Shown here piece after piece: positions 43,723 through 53,426 of a stretch of DNA of 64,000 nucleotides. The stretch's first letter is position 1. Each line of letters starts with the position of its first letter. Both the position numbers and the translations under genes were made by a program. The notes beneath the pieces were generated by a model that was given only the letters and a program-made list of their open reading frames with translations, did no database searches and was not told the DNA's origin. Source of the DNA: Amycolatopsis methanolica 239 (lineage in GTDB: Bacteria; Actinomycetota; Actinomycetes; Mycobacteriales; Pseudonocardiaceae); contig NZ_CP009110.1 of assembly GCF_000739085.1 (NCBI RefSeq), positions 7,173,392 to 7,237,391 of the forward strand, in the 5' to 3' direction.

Positions 43723-43841
43723 CGGGATCGAACCGCCTCGGGAGTCGACTCAACCATGACAGACACGAGGAACCAGCCTACCGATCGACGAGGAGTGAAC
43801 AGTCAACTACGCAGTAGCGGCACGAAGGGGCCGCCACGCAC

Positions 43842-43847
43842 TAGCAT
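43842..43847 (+). promoter_or_regulatory. -10-like hexamer before the NUDIX gene
   Basis: TAGCAT lies 6 nt before the ATG at 43854; no Shine-Dalgarno sequence is present, suggesting a leaderless transcript for the NUDIX-DUF6049-murJ operon. Confidence 0.5.
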
Positions 43848-43853
43848 CGCAGC

Positions 43854-44378
43854 ATGTCTGGATCGGCCGGTCGCTCCGGCGGGGGTAAGCCGCGACGCCG
43901 GTCACGCCGCCGCCGCGGCCGGAAGATGACGACCTCCGTGGAGACCTCCGCCGGCGGCCTCGTGGTCGATCCCGCCAGGGAGAACGCCGTGTTGATCGGC
44001 AGGCTGGACCGCCACGGGAAACTGCTTTGGTCCCTGCCGAAGGGCCACATCGAAGACGGCGAGACGATCGAGCAGACTGCGGTGCGCGAAGTGAAGGAGG
44101 AGACCGGGATCTCCGCGGAAGTGCTGCGGCCGCTCGGCACCATCGACTACTGGTTCGTGGCCGAGCGACGGCGGGTGCACAAGACGGTGCATCATTTCCT
44201 GCTGGAAGCCACCGGCGGCGAGCTGTCCGACGAGGACTCGGAGGTCACCGAGGTGGCCTGGGTGCCGATCGCCGACCTGGAGACCCGGCTCGCCTACACC
44301 GACGAGCGGTCCCTGGTGCGCAAGGCGCGGGAACTGTTCGACGACGACACGCGAGCGACAGAAGGAGCGTCGGAGTGA
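43854..44378 (+). CDS. NUDIX hydrolase (MutT-like)
   Basis: A 174-aa NUDIX protein with a basic Arg/Gly-rich N-terminus (residues 1-25). The NUDIX box is intact: [23 protein letters not shown], matching GX5EX7REUXEEXGU. Family members hydrolyse nucleoside diphosphate derivatives such as 8-oxo-dGTP or Ap4A; the substrate is not determined here. It is the positional counterpart of M. tuberculosis Rv3908 (mutT4). Its stop overlaps the next gene's GTG by 3 bp, so it is translationally coupled to the DUF6049 gene. Confidence 0.9.
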   Translation: MSGSAGRSGGGKPRRRSRRRRGRKMTTSVETSAGGLVVDPARENAVLIGRLDRHGKLLWSLPKGHIEDGETIEQTAVREVKEETGISAEVLRPLGTIDYWFVAERRRVHKTVHHFLLEATGGELSDEDSEVTEVAWVPIADLETRLAYTDERSLVRKARELFDDDTRATEGASE

Positions 44379-46504
44379 AGCGGTTCGCCGCCACCGGGCT
44401 GGTTGCGTTCCTCCTCGCGATGTTCACCCCGGTCACGGCGAGTGCCCAGACGGACGCGCCCAGCCGTCTGCGGCTGGACGTCGCGCAGCTCAACCCGCGC
44501 GTGATCACCACGAACTCGGTGACGCTCAACGTCACCGGCACCGTGACGAACGTGGGCGACCGGCGGATCAGCGACCTGCAGGTCCGGCTGGAGCTGGGCG
44601 AGCGGCTCACCACCGAGCGCCAGGTGCGCACCGCGATGAGCGGCGCGGCCGCGGCCGCCGCGTCGAGCACCGACTGGGTCGACGTCGAGCCGTCGACACT
44701 GGAGCCGGGGCAGACCGCCCAGCTCAGCGTCACGGTCCGGCTCGACGGGACGCGCGGCAACCTGCGGGTGAACAGCGCCGGCGTGTACCCGATGCTGGTC
44801 AACGTCAACGGCACGCCCGACTACGGCGGCGCGGCGCGGCTGGCGTCGATGAGCATGCTGCTGCCGGTGCTGTCCGCGCCGGGCAAGAGCGTGACCGGCC
44901 AGAACTCCGCGCCGGCCCAGTTCACGATGCTGTGGCCGATCGCCGACACCCGCCCGCGCATCGTGGCCGCGCCGCTCGGCGGCACCGCGGTGCTGTCGGA
45001 CGACGTCCTGGCGACCGAGCTGCGGCCCGGTGGCCGCCTGTACGGGCTGGTCGAGTCGGCGAGCGCGGTCCGCGACGACCCGCAACTGACCCGCGCGCTC
45101 TGCTACGCCATCGACCCCGACCTGCTGGACACGGTGGACGCGATGTCCCGCGGCTACCAGGTCCGCACCTCGACCGGCACCACCGGCGGCACCGGGGCGG
45201 AGGCCGCGAAGGCGTGGCTGCAGTCGCTGCGGGAGCTGGTCACCGGGCAGTGCGTGGTCCAGCTGCCCTACGCCGACGCCGACCTGACCGCCCTGACCAA
45301 GGTCCGCAGCGGTGACCTGCTGCCGTTCGCGCTGGACACCGGCGCGCGAGTGCAGGAACTGCTCGGCGTCACCCCGCAGAACGGGGTGCTGTGGGCGGGC
45401 GACGCGCTGGACCAGAGCACGCTGGGCGCGCTGAGCGGGGCCGGGGTGCGCACCCTGATCACCGATCCGGTCGACTCGTCGACAAGCAGCCAGAACGCCG
45501 GCGCGGTCACGCTGGACGGCACCGCGCTGCGGGCCCAGCAGGTCGACTCGCTGGTGCTGTCCGGGCTGGCCGGCGCGTCCGGCAGCATCGAGGCGGCCGC
45601 GGCGACGCCGGTGGACGACCCGGACATCGCGACGCAGAACGGACTGGCCGCGCTCGCCTTCCGCGGCGGCCTGGCGGGTGGCGCCTCGCGGCCGGTGCTG
45701 GTCGCCCCGCCCCGCCGCTGGACCGCGACGCAGGACGAGCTGACCGGTTTCCTGCGCAACGTCGGCGACTTCGTCGACCGCAACATGCTGACCCCGCAGT
45801 CGCTGCCCGCGCTGCTGGCCACCGCGAGCACGGGCAACGCCAAGATGAGCTACACGGCCGAGGACCTGGCCACCTCGACCCCGACGTCGGTCACCGACGA
45901 GATGACCTCCATCGAGACCACGATGACCGACCTGCAGGGCGCGATGCAGATCGACCCGGCCGCGCAGGTGGAGCCGGCCGAGCTGCTCGAACCGCTGCGG
46001 TTCGCGCTGGTCCGCAGCACGTCGGCGGCCTGGCGCGCGCGGCAGGGCGCCGCGGAGGCCTCGGCCGCCGACGCCCGTGCCGAACTGGACAGCCTGCTCG
46101 GCCGGGTCACGGTGGACACCCCGCCGGTGCCGATCTCGATGGCGTCCGGGTCGGCGCCGCTGCCGGTGTCGTTCAACAACGGGCTGCCGGTGCAGATCGC
46201 GGTGCGGATCCAGCTGAGCAACACGCCCGGCCTGCGCGTCGAGCAGGTGCCGGACCGCCTGGTGCCTGCCGGCCTCGGCGGCAGCGAGCGGATCCCGGCC
46301 GAGGCCCTGCGCGCCGGTGTGTTCAACCTGACCGTCTCGCTGACCACCCCCGGCGGCACACCGCTGGGCAACGCGGCGCGGTTCGAGCTGCGGTCCAACG
46401 AGTACGGCGTCGTGACACTGGTCCTCACGATCGCGGGCGCGGCGGCCCTGGTCCTGCTCTCCGCGCGGCAGATCTACCGTCGCGTCCGGGCCCGCAAGGC
46501 CTGA
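44375..46504 (+). CDS. DUF6049 family secreted/membrane protein (Rv3909-like)
   Basis: A 709-aa protein with an N-terminal signal peptide (residues 1-28, ending TASAQ), a large extracytoplasmic region, and a C-terminal membrane helix followed by basic residues ([30 protein letters not shown]). The first ~110 residues form an Ig-like beta domain ([24 protein letters not shown]). The middle resembles a polysaccharide-deacetylase-like barrel without clear catalytic residues. The order NUDIX, this gene, murJ is the same as Rv3908-Rv3910. The partner role in cell-wall assembly is inferred from synteny. GTG 44375 has AAGGAG upstream. Confidence 0.85.
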   Translation: MKRFAATGLVAFLLAMFTPVTASAQTDAPSRLRLDVAQLNPRVITTNSVTLNVTGTVTNVGDRRISDLQVRLELGERLTTERQVRTAMSGAAAAAASSTDWVDVEPSTLEPGQTAQLSVTVRLDGTRGNLRVNSAGVYPMLVNVNGTPDYGGAARLASMSMLLPVLSAPGKSVTGQNSAPAQFTMLWPIADTRPRIVAAPLGGTAVLSDDVLATELRPGGRLYGLVESASAVRDDPQLTRALCYAIDPDLLDTVDAMSRGYQVRTSTGTTGGTGAEAAKAWLQSLRELVTGQCVVQLPYADADLTALTKVRSGDLLPFALDTGARVQELLGVTPQNGVLWAGDALDQSTLGALSGAGVRTLITDPVDSSTSSQNAGAVTLDGTALRAQQVDSLVLSGLAGASGSIEAAAATPVDDPDIATQNGLAALAFRGGLAGGASRPVLVAPPRRWTATQDELTGFLRNVGDFVDRNMLTPQSLPALLATASTGNAKMSYTAEDLATSTPTSVTDEMTSIETTMTDLQGAMQIDPAAQVEPAELLEPLRFALVRSTSAAWRARQGAAEASAADARAELDSLLGRVTVDTPPVPISMASGSAPLPVSFNNGLPVQIAVRIQLSNTPGLRVEQVPDRLVPAGLGGSERIPAEALRAGVFNLTVSLTTPGGTPLGNAARFELRSNEYGVVTLVLTIAGAAALVLLSARQIYRRVRARKA

Positions 46505-46555
46505 CCGACTACTCTGGGGTGCCAGAACCGGACCGGCGAGGATTGGGCGCGCGCG

Positions 46556-48697
46556 TTGGACAGAGACCCGGGGTGGCCACCCGAGCGTCCCGCCGACCGC
46601 GGAACACGGCGTCCGCCGCCGCCTGATCGCGCTCGGCAGGAGCAGACCCGCCGGATCCCGCCGGCGGCGAACGGCAGGCCACGGCCCCCGCAGCCGACGC
46701 GTCAGCAGGGACAACTGCCGCCGGACCGGCTGCCTCAGCCACCGCGCCGCCAGCCGCCGCCGGACCGCAGGCAACCGCCGCCAGCCGGCAGGCAGGCCCC
46801 GCCCGACCGCCGCCAGCCGGTGCGGCCGTGGCGGCAGGAGCGGCAGCGCCACCAGGACAGCATGCCGTTCGGCGCGCCGCCGCTGCCGCCGAACGACCCC
46901 GACGCGACCATGCTGATCCCGCGGATCAGCGGGGTGCAGGGCGGCAACCGCTGGCCGGTGGCCGACCCGGACGTGCTGCGGCCCTACGACGCACTCGCGA
47001 CGCGGATGATGCCGCGCATCTCGGCGTCGCCGTCGACCTCGTTCGGCGAGGGCCCGGGGCTGGACGCCACCGGCTTCCACGCGCCGGTCGAGGCGCCGGA
47101 GAAGCCGGCCGCGCCGTCGCTGGCGAAGTCCAGCAGCCGGATCGCGATCGCGTCCCTGATCAGCCGGATCACCGGGTTCCTCTGGAAGATCATGCTGGTC
47201 TGGGCCGTGGGCACCGGCGTGGTGAACGACTCGTTCAACATCGCCAACACGCTGCCCAACATCGTCTTCGAGCTGCTGCTCGGCGGCGTGCTGAGCAGTG
47301 TCGTGGTGCCGCTGCTGGTGCGGTCGCAGGACGACAAGGACGGCGGCCTGGCCTACACCCAGCGCATGCTGACCGTCGCGTTCGTGCTGCTGGTGATCGG
47401 CACGGTGGTCGCCGTGGCCGCCGCACCATGGCTGACCTCGTTGTACCTGGACGGCGAACCGGGCAAGACCAGCTCGGACCTGACCACGGCGTTCGCCAGG
47501 CTGCTGCTGCCGGAGATCCTGTTCTACGGCCTGTTCGCGCTGCTCTCGGCCGTCCTCAACGCGAAGCAGATCTTCGGGCCGCCTGCTTGGGCGCCGGTGG
47601 TGAACAACCTGGTCGTGATCTTCACGCTGGCCGTGTTCATGCTCACCCCCGGCGAGATCACGTTCAACCCGGTCGAGATGAGCCAGCCGAAGCTGCTGCT
47701 GCTGGGCATCGGCGTGACCATGGGCATCGTCGTGCAGGCGATCATGCTGGTGCCACCCCTGCTGCGCAGCGGGTTCAGGTTCAAGTGGCGCTGGGGCATC
47801 GACAAGCGCATGAAGGAGTTCGGCGGCCTCGCGCTGTGGATCCTCGGCTATGTCGCGGTCAGCCAGATCGGCTTCACCGTCAACACCCGTGTGCTGACCA
47901 GCGGTGACCCGGGTGGTGTGACGATCTACTCGAACGCCTGGCTGCTGTTCCAGCTGCCGTACGGCGTCATCGGCGTCTCGCTGCTGACCGCGATCATGCC
48001 ACGGCTGTCGCGCAACGCCGCCGACGGCGACACCCGCAAGGTGGTCGCCGACCTGTCCTACGCCTCCCGCATCTCGACGGTGATGCTCGTGCCGATCGCC
48101 GCGGTGATGTCGGTGATCGGCACCTCGGTGGGTGTCGCGCTGTTCAGCGGCGGGGAGAACTCGACCGCGGAGGCGTCGCGGCTGGGCGAGGCGCTGGCCA
48201 TCTCGGCGTTCGGCCTGCTGCCGTACGCGCTGGTGATGCTGCAGCTGCGGGTGTTCTACGCGATGAAGGACGCGCGCACGCCAACGCTGATCATGGTCGT
48301 GATGACCCTGGTCAAGATCCCGCTGCTGTACCTGTGCCCGGTGCTGCTGTCGGACCAGAACATCGTGCTGGGCGCGATGATGGTCAACTCGCTGACGTTC
48401 GTGGTCGGGGCGATCATGGGCCAGGTCTGGCTGTGGGTGAGCTTGGGCAACCTGCGCAGCAAGCGCGTGCTGGGCGTCATCCTGTTCACCGTCGTGGCGA
48501 GCGGCCTGGGTGTGCTGGCCGCGGTCGCGGCCGGCTGGGTGGTCCCGGACTTCGGCGAGCGGCTGACCGCGTGGATCAAGCTGATCCTGCAGGGCATCGT
48601 GGGTCTCGGTGTGTCGTTCGGCGTACTGGCGCTGCTCAGGGTGGACGAGCTGTCGCCGGCCACGAAAAGAATCACCCGATTGATCAAGCGCGGGTAA
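46556..48697 (+). CDS. murJ: Lipid II flippase MurJ (MviN)
   Basis: A 713-aa MOP-superfamily membrane protein, proposed flippase for the peptidoglycan precursor lipid II. Residues ~1-185 are a Pro/Arg/Gln-rich cytoplasmic extension. About fourteen transmembrane helices follow, with MurJ landmarks SLISRITGFLWKIMLVWAVG, NTLPNIVFELLLGGVLSSVVVPLLV, LLLPEILFYGLFALLSAVLNA and SNAWLLFQLPYGVIGVSLLTAIMPRLS. Unlike M. tuberculosis Rv3910, the pseudokinase domain is not fused but encoded by the next gene. The TTG start at 46556 is only a best guess because the N-terminal extension is low complexity; an internal ATG at 46862 (SMPFGAPPLPPND) is possible. Confidence 0.93.
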   Translation: MDRDPGWPPERPADRGTRRPPPPDRARQEQTRRIPPAANGRPRPPQPTRQQGQLPPDRLPQPPRRQPPPDRRQPPPAGRQAPPDRRQPVRPWRQERQRHQDSMPFGAPPLPPNDPDATMLIPRISGVQGGNRWPVADPDVLRPYDALATRMMPRISASPSTSFGEGPGLDATGFHAPVEAPEKPAAPSLAKSSSRIAIASLISRITGFLWKIMLVWAVGTGVVNDSFNIANTLPNIVFELLLGGVLSSVVVPLLVRSQDDKDGGLAYTQRMLTVAFVLLVIGTVVAVAAAPWLTSLYLDGEPGKTSSDLTTAFARLLLPEILFYGLFALLSAVLNAKQIFGPPAWAPVVNNLVVIFTLAVFMLTPGEITFNPVEMSQPKLLLLGIGVTMGIVVQAIMLVPPLLRSGFRFKWRWGIDKRMKEFGGLALWILGYVAVSQIGFTVNTRVLTSGDPGGVTIYSNAWLLFQLPYGVIGVSLLTAIMPRLSRNAADGDTRKVVADLSYASRISTVMLVPIAAVMSVIGTSVGVALFSGGENSTAEASRLGEALAISAFGLLPYALVMLQLRVFYAMKDARTPTLIMVVMTLVKIPLLYLCPVLLSDQNIVLGAMMVNSLTFVVGAIMGQVWLWVSLGNLRSKRVLGVILFTVVASGLGVLAAVAAGWVVPDFGERLTAWIKLILQGIVGLGVSFGVLALLRVDELSPATKRITRLIKRG

Positions 48698-48777
48698 CGA
48701 ACCACTCACGGATAACCCTGTCTCACCCCGTGTGTTCACGTACCCTCGACCACAGGGCGCGGGAAAGAGAGCGTGGG

Positions 48778-50367
48778 GTGAACGAGAAGCGGAGCGAGCA
48801 GTCCGGTCCGATCCGGACGGGCGTCCGCGCGAGGGGAGGCTCCCTCGCGCCGGGCAGCGTGGTCGGAGACGGCCGGTACCGGTTGCTCGCCCAGTTCGGC
48901 ATCGACGAGCGGGCGGGCGCCCACCTGTGGCGTGCGCGGGACGGCCAGCTGCGGCGGGACGTCGCGCTGACGCTGCTCGTCGGCGACCCCGCGGACGCCG
49001 AAGCCGCGCGTCAGGCCCGCAAGACCCTCGAACGCGCCACGCACGCGGCCAAGTTCAACCACGAAGCGGTCGCCAGAGTGCTCGACGTACTCACCCTCGG
49101 CAACGGCATCACCTCGGGTGAGGGCCTGCTGGGCGTCGTGGTCACCGAGTGGACCAAGGGCACCGACCTGATCGACCTGGTCGCCGACCGGCCGGTCCAG
49201 CCGCTCGCCGCGGCCCGGATGGTCCAGCGGCTCGCCGAGGCTGTCGAGCGGGCCCACCACTCCGGTCTCGTGCTCGGTCTGGACCACCCGCAGCGCCTGC
49301 GGCTGACCACCGAGGGCTCGCTCCGCCTGGCGTTCCCCGGCCCGCTGCCGGACGCGACGCTGCGCGACGACGTGAAGGCCATCGGCGGGATCCTGTACCT
49401 GCTGCTCACCGGCCGCTGGCCGCTGCCGGGCGGGCCGGCCGCGATCCCGGCGGCGCCGCACGCCCCGAACGGACGGCTCGTCCCGCCGCGCTCGCTGCAG
49501 CCCTCGGTGCCGCAGGAGCTGTCGTCGCTGGCGGTGCGCACGGTCGAGGACGGCGGCCCGGGTGGCATCCGCACCAGCGCGGCGATCGTGCGCGCGCTGG
49601 AGATGGCGGCCGAGGCCGAGGAGCGGACGCAGCTGATCAAGGCCCAGATGGAGGCCGACGGCGACGGCACGATCTGGACGACGAAGAAGCCGGTGAAGGA
49701 CCGCGCGCGGCGCCGCAAGCTGGCGCTCGGCGTCACCGTGCTGGTCGTCGCCGCGGTCGCGATCCTGGCCTGGCTCGGCATGCTGGCGATCAGCTTCTTC
49801 CAGGACGACCCCAGCTCGGGCGGCCCGCCGATCAACGTGGCCAACCCGACCCCGACGGCGTCCGCGTCGGCCCCGGTCAACCCGTCGCCGAACCAGCCGC
49901 CGTCGACCGGCGGGCAGGCGCAGATCGGCGCCGCGGTCGGCCCGGCGAGCGTCACGGTCTACAACCCGGACGGCAACGGCGACAACACCAGCCGGGCCCG
50001 CAACACGGTCGACGGCGACCCCACCACGATCTGGCGGACCGACCAGTACCGGCAGCAGTTCCCGGCCATCAAGGAGGGCGTCGGGCTGCTGGCGAGCTTC
50101 GACAAGCCGATCAACCTGGCGAAGATCACGGTGGCCGCGGACAGCCCGGGCACCTCGATCGAGGTCCGGCTGGCCGACTCGCGCAACCCGGAGCTGGCCG
50201 ACACCCGCGTGATCGGCACGGCCACGTTGAACGGGCAGACCACCGACATCACCCTTCCGCAGCCCCAGCAGGCGCAGTACGTGATCATCTGGATCACTCA
50301 GCTGAGTGACACGGACAAGGGCTACCAGTCACAGATAGGCGAATTGACCTTCCTCCCCGCCCAGTAG
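48778..50367 (+). CDS. Membrane-anchored pseudokinase, separate counterpart of the MurJ/Rv3910 C-terminal region
   Basis: A 529-aa protein. Residues ~25-270 have a Ser/Thr protein-kinase fold (GDGRYRLLAQFG, ALTLLVG, VVTEWTKGTDLIDLV) but lack catalysis: the HRD region reads LGLDHPQRL and the DFG region reads LAFPGPL, so it is a pseudokinase. A transmembrane helix lies at ~320-342 (LALGVTVLVVAAVAILAWLG), followed by a Pro/Ser linker and an extracytoplasmic discoidin/F5-8-type beta domain (RARNTVDGDPTTIWRTDQY). In M. tuberculosis the same pseudokinase and extracellular domain are fused to MurJ in Rv3910, where phosphorylation recruits FhaA to regulate peptidoglycan synthesis. Here the pieces are adjacent genes 80 nt apart. 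GTG 48778 is the chosen start. Confidence 0.87.
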   Translation: MNEKRSEQSGPIRTGVRARGGSLAPGSVVGDGRYRLLAQFGIDERAGAHLWRARDGQLRRDVALTLLVGDPADAEAARQARKTLERATHAAKFNHEAVARVLDVLTLGNGITSGEGLLGVVVTEWTKGTDLIDLVADRPVQPLAAARMVQRLAEAVERAHHSGLVLGLDHPQRLRLTTEGSLRLAFPGPLPDATLRDDVKAIGGILYLLLTGRWPLPGGPAAIPAAPHAPNGRLVPPRSLQPSVPQELSSLAVRTVEDGGPGGIRTSAAIVRALEMAAEAEERTQLIKAQMEADGDGTIWTTKKPVKDRARRRKLALGVTVLVVAAVAILAWLGMLAISFFQDDPSSGGPPINVANPTPTASASAPVNPSPNQPPSTGGQAQIGAAVGPASVTVYNPDGNGDNTSRARNTVDGDPTTIWRTDQYRQQFPAIKEGVGLLASFDKPINLAKITVAADSPGTSIEVRLADSRNPELADTRVIGTATLNGQTTDITLPQPQQAQYVIIWITQLSDTDKGYQSQIGELTFLPAQ

Positions 50368-50370
50368 GGT
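50365..50370 (+). promoter_or_regulatory. -10-like hexamer before sigM, overlapping the upstream stop codon
   Basis: TAGGGT includes the TAG stop of the pseudokinase gene and lies 7 nt before GTG 50378, which has no Shine-Dalgarno sequence. Confidence 0.45.
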
Positions 50371-50377
50371 GCTGCGG

Positions 50378-51013
50378 GTGACCGCAGCTGCACCAACGGA
50401 CGCCGACCTCATCGCGGCGCACGCGTCGGGGGACCCGCACGCGTTCAGCGAACTGGTCCGGCGGCATCGGGACCGCATGTGGGCGGTGGCCCTGCGCACC
50501 CTGCGCGACCCCGAGGAAGCCGCCGACGCTCTGCAGGACGCCTTCATCTCCGCCTTCCGCGCCGCCGCGAACTTCCGCGCGGAATCCCAGGTCACGACCT
50601 GGTTGCACCGGATCGTGGTCAACGCCTGCCTGGACCGGGTCCGGCGCAGGCAGGCCCGCCCGACGGTGCCGCTGCCGGAGGCCGGCGTCAACGAGCCGGC
50701 CACGCCGCGGGACTCGATGGCCGACCGGGAGACCCGGCTGGTCATCAAGGAGGCCCTGGCGCAGCTGCCGGAGGATCAGCGGATGCCGATCGTGCTGGTC
50801 GACGTCGAGGGGTACTCGGTCAGCGAGACCGCCAAGATGCTCGGCATCGCGGAGGGCACGGTGAAGAGCCGGTGCGCCCGCGGCCGCGCCAAACTCGCCA
50901 AAGTTCTCGGTCACCTCCGGAACCCGGATGCATTAGCGAACGTCCCAACTCCCGAAAGCAAACGGGAGCGCGGCGGCCGGTCTGGGGCACAGCGCGAGAG
51001 GGAGGGACGATGA
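50378..51013 (+). CDS. sigM: ECF sigma factor SigM
   Basis: A 211-aa ECF-type sigma factor. Region 2 contains [20 protein letters not shown], the -10 recognition helix [18 protein letters not shown] and [18 protein letters not shown]. Region 4 has [44 protein letters not shown]. The last ~25 residues are basic and variable. Synteny (murJ, sigM, anti-sigma, trxB, trxA, cwlM) matches M. tuberculosis Rv3911. GTG 50378 is preferred over GTG 50369 because a TAGGGT box lies 7 nt upstream and overlaps the latter. It is coupled to the anti-sigma gene by an ATGA overlap. Confidence 0.9.
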   Translation: MTAAAPTDADLIAAHASGDPHAFSELVRRHRDRMWAVALRTLRDPEEAADALQDAFISAFRAAANFRAESQVTTWLHRIVVNACLDRVRRRQARPTVPLPEAGVNEPATPRDSMADRETRLVIKEALAQLPEDQRMPIVLVDVEGYSVSETAKMLGIAEGTVKSRCARGRAKLAKVLGHLRNPDALANVPTPESKRERGGRSGAQREREGR

Positions 51014-51774
51014 CGGACGAGAGTCGGGGGATCGAGGCCGCCGGCCCGCCCTGGTCTGTCGACCTGCTCGCGGACCTGCACGCCGGCGTCCTGGACGACG
51101 ACGAAGCCGCCCGCCTGTGGCCACTGGTGCAGGCCGATCCCGAAGCGCGCGCGATCATCGACGCCCTGGAGGTGACCGCTGCCGACCTGGCGGACCTGAG
51201 CGCGGACGTCCCGCCGATGCCGGCCGAGTTCGCAGCCCGCCTGGACGCCGCGATCGCCGAGGAGTCCCGCCGCGCGTTCCCCCAGCAGCAGCCCGGCGTG
51301 GCGCCGGTGGTGAGCCTGGACGCGGCCCGCCATCGCCGCAAAAAGCGCATCGGCTGGATCAGCGGGGTGGTGGCCGTGGCCGCCGCCGCGGTGGCCGCCG
51401 TGGCGATCGCCATCCCGGGCGGCACGTCGCCTTCCTCGGGCGGGAACGTCGCCGCGCCGCCGCCCGGCCAGAGCGCCCCGCAGCCGCCGCTGAACCTGCG
51501 CAGCGACCAGGCCGCGAGCGCGGTCGGCCAGATGCAGGGCACGTTCGACTACGGCCCGCTGGGCGGTGCGGACGCGCTGCAGACGTGCCTGACCGCCGCC
51601 GGCTTCGCCGACACCGCCAAGCCGATCGGGGTCCGCCAGGGCTCCATCGACGGGCAGCCGGCCGTGCTGACCCTGCTGACCACCGGTCAGCTGGCGAAGT
51701 TCCGGCTGGTCGCCTTCGCCCCGACCTGCGGCGCGGGCAACGCCGGAGTGCTCTTGGACAAGGTGATCGGGTAA
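51010..51774 (+). CDS. Anti-sigma-M factor (RsmA-like)
   Basis: A 254-aa single-pass membrane protein. The cytoplasmic N-terminus (residues 1-115) has [28 protein letters not shown], typical of anti-sigma domains that do not use the HxxxCxxC zinc motif. One transmembrane helix follows ([21 protein letters not shown]). The extracytoplasmic domain contains two Cys residues ([11 protein letters not shown] and FAPTCGAG) that may form a disulfide. It is the positional counterpart of M. tuberculosis Rv3912. Coupling to sigM (ATGA overlap at 51010-51013, with GGAGGG upstream) fits a sigma/anti-sigma pair. Confidence 0.85.
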   Translation: MTDESRGIEAAGPPWSVDLLADLHAGVLDDDEAARLWPLVQADPEARAIIDALEVTAADLADLSADVPPMPAEFAARLDAAIAEESRRAFPQQQPGVAPVVSLDAARHRRKKRIGWISGVVAVAAAAVAAVAIAIPGGTSPSSGGNVAAPPPGQSAPQPPLNLRSDQAASAVGQMQGTFDYGPLGGADALQTCLTAAGFADTAKPIGVRQGSIDGQPAVLTLLTTGQLAKFRLVAFAPTCGAGNAGVLLDKVIG

Positions 51775-51810
51775 GCGCGTTCCGCGACACGGGCGACGCG
51801 TGTCACCTTG

Positions 51811-51837
51811 GGAACACGGGACCCTACGATCGTGTTG
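51811..51837 (+). promoter_or_regulatory. SigR-type (thiol-oxidative stress) promoter of trxBA
   Basis: GGGAAC (51811-51816), an 18-nt spacer and GTT (51835-51837) match the SigR/SigH consensus GGGAAY-N18-19-GTT. trxBA is a classical SigR target in Streptomyces. The site lies about 39 nt before the trxB start, giving a short 5' leader. Confidence 0.75.
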
Positions 51838-51875
51838 AGCCTGGTACGCAGGTCACGACGAGCGGAGGTCTACGG

Positions 51876-52868
51876 GTGGCAGCGGAAAACGTTCGGAACC
51901 TCATCATCGTGGGGTCGGGTCCGGCCGGGTACACGGCCGCGGTGTACGCCGCACGTGCCCAGCTCGAACCGCTGGTGTTCGAGGGTTCCCAGTTCGGCGG
52001 CGCGCTGATGACCACCACCGAGGTCGAGAACTACCCCGGCTTCCGGGACGGCATCCAGGGTCCCGACCTGATGGAGGAGATGCGCAAGCAGGCCGAGCGC
52101 TTCGGCGCCGAACTGCGCGCCGAGGACGTGGAGAAGCTCGAGCTGGAGGGCGACGTCAAGTACGTCACCGCCCACGGCACGCGCTACGCGGCCAAGGCCG
52201 TCATCCTCGCCATGGGTTCGGCCGCTCGCTACCTCAACGTGCCCGGTGAGCAGGAGCTGCTCGGCCGCGGTGTCTCGGCGTGCGCGACCTGTGACGGCTT
52301 CTTCTTTCGCGACCAGGACATCGCCGTACTCGGCGGTGGCGACTCCGCCATGGAGGAGGCCACCTTCCTGACCAAGTTCGCCCGGTCGGTGACGATCGTG
52401 CACCGGCGCGAGGAGTTCCGCGCCTCCAAGATCATGCTCGAGCGCGCCCGCGCGAACGAGAAGATCAAGTGGGCGCTGAACAAGCAGGTCGTCGAGGTGC
52501 AGGGGGACACCACCGTGTCCGGCCTGAAGCTCAAGGACACCGTCACCGGCGAGGAGTCGGTGCTCGACGTCACCGGCTTCTTCGTCGCGATCGGCCACGA
52601 CCCGCGCAGCGATCTGGTCAAGGGCCAGGTCGAGCTGGACGCCGAGGGTTACGTCCTGACCAAGGGCCGCACCTCCTACACCAACCTGCCCGGCGTCTTC
52701 GCCGCCGGTGACCTGGTCGACCACACCTACCGGCAGGCCATCACCGCCGCGGGCTCGGGCTGCTCCGCGGCCATCGACGCCGAGCGCTGGCTGGCCGAGC
52801 ACGCCGGCAACCCCGAAGCCGAGATCGCGCCCGAACTGGTGGGCGGCGGCTACGGCTCCGCGAACTGA
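51876..52868 (+). CDS. trxB: Thioredoxin-disulfide reductase
   Basis: A 330-aa low-molecular-weight thioredoxin reductase that uses NADPH to reduce thioredoxin. The FAD-binding motif is [20 protein letters not shown], the redox-active disulfide is CATC in [11 protein letters not shown], the NADPH motif is [16 protein letters not shown], and the FAD-ribityl motif [23 protein letters not shown] is near the end. GTG 51876 has GGAGG 7 nt upstream. A SigR-type promoter precedes it, and trxA follows after 31 nt. Confidence 0.97.
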   Translation: MAAENVRNLIIVGSGPAGYTAAVYAARAQLEPLVFEGSQFGGALMTTTEVENYPGFRDGIQGPDLMEEMRKQAERFGAELRAEDVEKLELEGDVKYVTAHGTRYAAKAVILAMGSAARYLNVPGEQELLGRGVSACATCDGFFFRDQDIAVLGGGDSAMEEATFLTKFARSVTIVHRREEFRASKIMLERARANEKIKWALNKQVVEVQGDTTVSGLKLKDTVTGEESVLDVTGFFVAIGHDPRSDLVKGQVELDAEGYVLTKGRTSYTNLPGVFAAGDLVDHTYRQAITAAGSGCSAAIDAERWLAEHAGNPEAEIAPELVGGGYGSAN

Positions 52869-52899
52869 ACTCCAAGCTCGTACCAAGTAGGGAGATGAA

Positions 52900-53226
52900 A
52901 TGTCCGACACCGTCAAGGTGACCGATAAGTCCTTCGCCGACGACGTTCTGACCAGCGACAAGCCGGTCCTGGTCGACTTCTGGGCGACCTGGTGCGGGCC
53001 GTGCAAGATGGTCGCCCCGGTGCTCGAGGAGATCGCCGCCGAGCACAAGGACAAGCTGACCGTCGCGAAGCTGGACATCGACGAGAACCCGGGCACCGCC
53101 CGCGACTACCAGGTCATGTCGATCCCGACGCTGATCCTGTTCCAGGGCGGCAAGCCGGTGAAGCAGATCGTCGGCGCCAAGCCGAAGGCCGCGCTGCTGT
53201 CGGACCTTTCCGACGTTCTCGCCTGA
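52900..53226 (+). CDS. trxA: Thioredoxin
   Basis: A 108-aa thioredoxin with the active site WCGPC (in VDFWATWCGPCKMVAP) and the cis-Pro segment VMSIPTLILF. It is the reductant partner of the adjacent TrxB for ribonucleotide reductase and disulfide repair in the cytosol. ATG 52900 has AGGGAG 6 nt upstream. A strong terminator lies 14 nt after the stop, so trxB-trxA forms one unit. Confidence 0.97.
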   Translation: MSDTVKVTDKSFADDVLTSDKPVLVDFWATWCGPCKMVAPVLEEIAAEHKDKLTVAKLDIDENPGTARDYQVMSIPTLILFQGGKPVKQIVGAKPKAALLSDLSDVLA

Positions 53227-53240
53227 CGAAGGCAACCAGG

Positions 53241-53282
53241 ACCCGGGGGTAAACGTCTTCTACGGACGGCCCCCGGGTTTTT
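53241..53282 (+). terminator. Rho-independent terminator after trxBA
   Basis: A 9-bp stem (ACCCGGGGG with CCCCCGGGT) followed by TTTTT at 53278-53282. The 20-nt loop contains a small internal GTC/GAC pairing. Confidence 0.85.
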
Positions 53283-53426
53283 CATGCCACCCGCCCGGAT
53301 GACGCACCGACCGGCCCTGCGCGGTCACGGAGAGTCCTCAGGGCAGAATGGGTACCCGAGGATAGCCCGAGACTGTTTGTGCCGCATCGGTTATTGATCG
53401 ATGCCCAAGGAAAGAGCGAGGAGTGC

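Noticed and set aside
44294..48739. Minus-strand open frame of 1481 codons opposite DUF6049 and murJ
   Set aside because: Composition is His/Gln/Arg-rich noise; it spans two genuine genes and their intergenic gap on the other strand.
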